NCBI GenBank assembly: GCA_913020155.1
Contig: CAJWBA010000007.1
Span: forward strand, 1-64,000
Direction of reading: 5' to 3'
Source: an uncultured Flavobacteriales bacterium
Lineage (GTDB): Bacteria > Bacteroidota > Bacteroidia > Flavobacteriales > Flavobacteriaceae
DNA: 64,000 bases
Shown: positions 62,601 to 64,000 of the stretch, in pieces
Layout of the letters: every line of letters begins with the position of its first letter
How positions within the stretch are numbered: position 1 is the stretch's first letter
Translations under genes and position numbers: made by a program
Notes under the pieces: generated by a model
Seen by the model: the letters and a program-made list of their open reading frames with translations, nothing else
Database searches by the model: none
Told to the model about the DNA's origin: nothing

Positions 62601-64000
62601 TGTGGTAGAAAATCCACCATCAGGAATCGGACATTCTGGTAGAGCTGTTATGGGGGTTACGTCTGTAATTGGTCCATTGGTTGGACCAATACTGATTGTT
62701 GATGTTGACCAGTTTCCAAATCCTCCATCACAATCAACTGGACGAACTTGTAGGTCAAAAGTTCCCCACCATCCAATGTTCCAAGTTATTATACCTGTTG
62801 CTTGATCTATCGTACCAGGGGTAGCTACAGTTAATGAACCTGGTGCAATATTTTGCATTCTCCATTGAAGGGAACCATAATCATTAACATTAATTACATT
62901 ATCACTAGCAGTAAAAAATTGTGTTGGTAAAGTAGAGGTATCTATCTGACATATAGGTACAATCCCTGTTGTAGCTCCACTACAAATATCTGCATCTATA
63001 ACTACGGGTGGATAAAGATCTGATAATGGATTACCCGGAACAGTTTCAGGAATCACATCAATTACTACTGAGGTCCATGAAGATACACCTGAACCACAAC
63101 CAATTGATCGAACTCGAATAGTGGACGAACCAGTAAATGTGGTATTCCATCTCATCGTTCCGCTTCTTATAATAATATTATTAGTTGGCAGATTAAATTG
63201 AGTCGATTGCCCAGCAATCATCGGAGAAACTGTAGTACTAAACGTTACAGTAGTAAGTGCAGATTCAATAACAATTTCGTCAGTAGTTCCATTATAAATT
63301 GCATTTACTTCAGTATTAAGTGAAATTTTTCTTGCTAAATCAAAACCAATTTGGTCAGTGGTCGCAATTAATAATGTTGAAGTTGAAGTATATGATGTAG
63401 TAATATTTTGAGGGGTTGTAGTAATTGTTACTGTGTATGCTTCTCCAACAACGGGCAATGTTAATGTATTTAATTGTACAGTAGTTTCTTGAAAACTGTT
63501 ATTTATCATTGTTCCTGCTGCAGGAGGAGAGGATTCAAATTCGTATGAATTGGACAATTGATTAAAAGTGTTGTCAATATAACAGGCATAAAAGTCTGTT
63601 TCCTGTGGAATTCTAAGTGGAGGTCGTGCTTGACAAACCGTATTATTATACCAACGAACGGGGGTAATTGCAGTTATGGAAGCAATAGAGCTCATTGCAG
63701 ACGACAGCACCTCATAACCAGGTAAATTTGTGCCTTTTCTAATGAAATTCGGTTGAATTGCATCAGGTGTAACTTGAATGGAGTATCTCTCGTTTATTGG
63801 GGTACAATTAGATAATGGATTCAATACAGTTACTACATTAAAATTTGTGGAATTATTTACAGTACCTGAAACAGTAAATGTTCTTGAAGCCACACCGATT
63901 AGTCTATACCAACCTGGAAATCCTAAACCACCAACAGCAAAGGGACCAATAACAGTACCTACTCCTGATATTACAGGAAGTAATCCTGGATCAAGACCTG
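53649..64000 (-). CDS. Giant SprB-like adhesin with PKD domain and T9SS type B (gliding-motility-associated) C-terminal domain; N-terminus outside window
   Basis: NVFTPGGTDTMNSHFKPLFNGFSDMIFTVYDYRGNVLYND...GWDGSNDNDSPYYIY C-terminal domain; SprB-type repeats (CNGD..G...); frame stays open past the annotated GTG start at 63893 to the window end. Confidence 0.92.
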   Translation of the reverse strand, partial: GLDPGLLPVISGVGTVIGPFAVGGLGFPGWYRLIGVASRTFTVSGTVNNSTNFNVVTVLNPLSNCTPINERYSIQVTPDAIQPNFIRKGTNLPGYEVLSSAMSSIASITAITPVRWYNNTVCQARPPLRIPQETDFYACYIDNTFNQLSNSYEFESSPPAAGTMINNSFQETTVQLNTLTLPVVGEAYTVTITTTPQNITTSYTSTSTLLIATTDQIGFDLARKISLNTEVNAIYNGTTDEIVIESALTTVTFSTTVSPMIAGQSTQFNLPTNNIIIRSGTMRWNTTFTGSSTIRVRSIGCGSGVSSWTSVVIDVIPETVPGNPLSDLYPPVVIDADICSGATTGIVPICQIDTSTLPTQFFTASDNVINVNDYGSLQWRMQNIAPGSLTVATPGTIDQATGIITWNIGWWGTFDLQVRPVDCDGGFGNWSTSTISIGPTNGPITDVTPITALPECPIPDGGFSTTLRSSQEVNWYVNSPVGLVSSTTFINTVTFQLTPLANNDLFLDFEPGFSGNIIITVEPALCPGSTVNYVINVPGPPTIVLTSGFNSNLQIGATSICRNTAISSITYEIGGAADAVTVTGLPTGIIPILDITPQSTSLNLSNTGTAFSAGQIYSIQINNLTYNFVTTGPGNDLDTVGEGLRDDINLRTTNFVATYTSPLLSIEPSGTGKRGDSFILAPSTPVGNSVDIAPPLTTPLQKTLTISGTPINSIPAGRYPYVITTQAPAANCAVVSATGIIEIEESASITIVNGIANNTGANSICNGASYTPPATLLTLDITNAFTLRVDPLTPLPNGLILSGSASGTVNQFEITGQISQTVVVPTIFVVNLVTIGANCADAVLQISIEVEPTPDIIPAAGANLNPFVCSSEPLAPIRFEVFNPAFGLGETASSTFPPGISGNLFQQIQLSQFTVDFLRGVADTTAVSDTFIFNINNTPYTYVTPNTATNIQIAAEINTFLTAQLPAAQFTVLYTAGTNLIQIQHANAGIAFNIISSDDATFLDISDTQIITPPAYYEISGTPSITLATPRPYIYELITTGPNCTGSSSVSGTITVQPRTTASYQSGVLNQVICDDETMTDIVYSTVGAIAIAIVTPTTPSWLDVDFNSITQLITISTPLAPNQNVTTTTVYNYQINLLGNLFGCNAVPSPISGTITITPLDQISHIITSGAENQSICVGGNPAVTFAIDPIEYQLSGGATGATVTGLPPGITPTFTALNRVILSGTATAIPTPTFTYNYQIITTPAGCASATASGSITVFSQPELTLVTTATTANQVGLNSICDAQPIKTIIYEHSSTIPVTTQVNFTWLGSNTLSGSGVTALSSGTNQFVISGTPTTNVTETTMYNYQIETVGSNCEPEIILTGSIQINPNQTIDLISAVNSDNQTICVNDQDSPATANTLSFVSIEYQLGGGATNYNIIGLPPGLIHNRTISNTVLINGFVDSSATTIASPTVIYNYIISTTGTCSDTLALGVIEVHSLPTLSLTSSVTSADQTGINAICDGTPMETIVYEMGGGATLMNFSWVGSNTLSFAGSGFVQTNTGTQIILSGIPTTNVTQTTYYNYQVETLGSDCIPEIVLTGSIQINPNQTLTLVSSPTTDSQVICVRDNNNPLELETSNFLPIVYEFGGGTTGATVSGLPPGISPSSTATSIIINGVPSVSATSLVSPTITYNYTITTFGGCSTSTINGSIEVQSLPTLTLISTATTANQTGFGGAVCVDQDIVPIIYEFGGGAEGITFNWTSPSPALIGPVLSISRVFSGTQYIISGKPSPSATLTTTTIFEYEIITRDSNCLPEITLTGRIEVKPEDVLDLISAPGSDFPTICVGGLPTTESLTDIVYELKNGAESAIVTGLPPGIAYTITTSKTVVISGTAQASASLSSTTLTPWIYTVTTIGCSPVIANGTITVTPKPELVLIAGTAVQTPVCNLTPIIDVQYIYNPAAGGPPAVTWPNGQPNGVNVSFGGFTDRLTIGGIPSVVITRTTIYPYIVTFTGKCSPSIVLRGSVGVIPTPVIDSNYILTNDVTNVSCFDASDGSIIIPGEAALGFSNRIRGGMLSVQQIDQISFSGTTTIGDIIRVTSAGNTFEYTIKADPYGSGIPETLIVVNNLVAKVINDGVVISGPVVEPYVTATPIVGGISLEADIGGIPLNTSVDITQTTSLSTTLVTTQANRALNYNYLWQGPNGYTSSSLSIFNLKAGDYTLTVDLNGCSDQSAVITVTEPPELVVGVNLCSGSAQVTVTGGTPPYTFILEDDNGAQIGPPIVKPGEHTYTGLAIGDDYIVEVTDQSCTVAVREAFRVPTSLSFNHWDLNEGVTNSYCATGTVGNGSIELTRGTGATFQSAFSGGSNVFSYKWQSTSSAGIIGVSPNIYNLPPDVYTVTVTDLILGCSDTRPFTVGGFPVLELNAVVVGFLVDNSTGVASSTADFVYNLACNGDTDANFTLIASGGNSNYTITPVVPVVSTISNIGGTILVADGGPGLYTFNLQDTGPDGDTCSVIKTVEVINPDPMFLVENTGNRNNPICNGDFGLVEFNVVGGSPNRGPYRVTLNGGALVKSSLTPGDRRVVFDNIDTSLISSIATNVLIEDAFGCSVTSQITAITFNVIPDLQFEIDVIDIDCSVPTDGSVTFREVGPDTFADSQQVQIRVYLASNGTNIFKAWGANPNESVSIPLTGLGIYNYNITDGNGCLLTPTPDPNFEVKVIGNDNPLNIGWDVTPVGCGNDTSRIVLNIENIVPPLSISWFEKKPVVTTISSTTGGITTSTDTTNIEFVLIPSLDGNATVSDLPEGVYRAEVSDARSQNCGGTVATDPPIILQESSIEIVNFKTIENKPALCDNYGNAFTSDISFKINANLRRGSISSSFNISLISQNTGAVIPIPAALDMNGDGIVDPKLPNFLYRYPLLPPDSYTLTVEERFPPTLPATSTLVACSEIFFFDILDYLPIEYTGDTLGITTDLCSGRGTIIGDAVGGVPFTDTGLPTYIWVWTFTPLDNLRGVETFFSKDILDAEPGSYCVKITDSNDCTYDSCDTAAGATPIDIEVEDKVTPFSITGNLTDPDDSSLKVKSLPPDCTSGGLNGQIGVAIDGGQLPIEITWFIEDPTTLTAATNPGYRPLSQFTGKADLRDLVPGNYKMILQSMSKLADACKGTGNFLNNDYLYYEEIIQVTPNRELFVIDGPFVDNDLCGTAQGRLEIDIYDNNDGILDFYYDDILINRNDVIQLSDRSWSVGITNAVETAQLKIVNAEGCWIEVEISRGIGEPSFTYDAPAFGINGVIGAREEVTFENTSTDPFVKSEWIFGDASTPLIVESAAVSITQVRHVYGVSGTYFATLRISNSIGCSEEETMPIVIGKGYNIRAPNVFTPGGTDTMNSHFKPLFNGFSDMIFTVYDYRGNVLYNDYGFEQDVSNPVGFELIGWDGSNDNDSPYYIYTASGLLLDEVTRVEKSGTFIIIR
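57960..61000 (-). repeat. Alternating two-unit Ig/PKD-like repeat array in the giant adhesin (about 640-660 bp per pair)
   Basis: Near-identical text at unit boundaries GSIQINPNQT / GSIQINPNQT / GRIEVKPEDV near 59881, 59231 and 58571. Confidence 0.75.

Noticed and set aside
1-64000. tRNA/rRNA genes, prophage, IS elements, anti-phage defence island
   Set aside because: Looked for but none recognised; genes are housekeeping, transport or T9SS surface functions

Overview
AT-rich chromosomal segment from a Bacteroidota bacterium, most likely Flavobacteriaceae (judged from gene content, TAnnTTTG promoters and type IX secretion sorting domains). I see no rRNA, tRNA, CRISPR, prophage or IS element. 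Most of the window is compact housekeeping DNA: hisS, rpsF-rpsR-rplI, priA, rlmH, a HAM1/RdgB-type NTPase, a DEAD-box helicase, purB, carB, rpmH, mtaB, rpmE2, a phosphosugar mutase, purL, and acyl-CoA ligase / MarR / acyl-CoA dehydrogenase genes. Accessory or surface functions are: a thrombospondin type-3 repeat T9SS protein cut by the left edge; a giant (>10.3 kb) SprB-like, T9SS type-B adhesin cut by the right edge and coupled to a PorP/SprF gene; and a cobalamin riboswitch-TonB receptor unit divergent from a BtuF/C/D-like ABC transporter. The most interesting non-gene signals are: (1) an unexplained intergenic region at ~27.78-27.92 kb with three consecutive hairpins whose G-U wobbles and GAAA loop favour a + strand RNA; (2) a perfect 40-bp palindrome made of two overlapping 16-bp dyads upstream of the MarR gene; (3) two decaying genes, each with three in-frame stops plus frameshift(s); (4) convergent genes that nearly all share or abut stop codons; and (5) an alternating repeat architecture and recurrent inserted modules in the giant adhesin. 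All family assignments come from reading the protein sequences; no database search was run.
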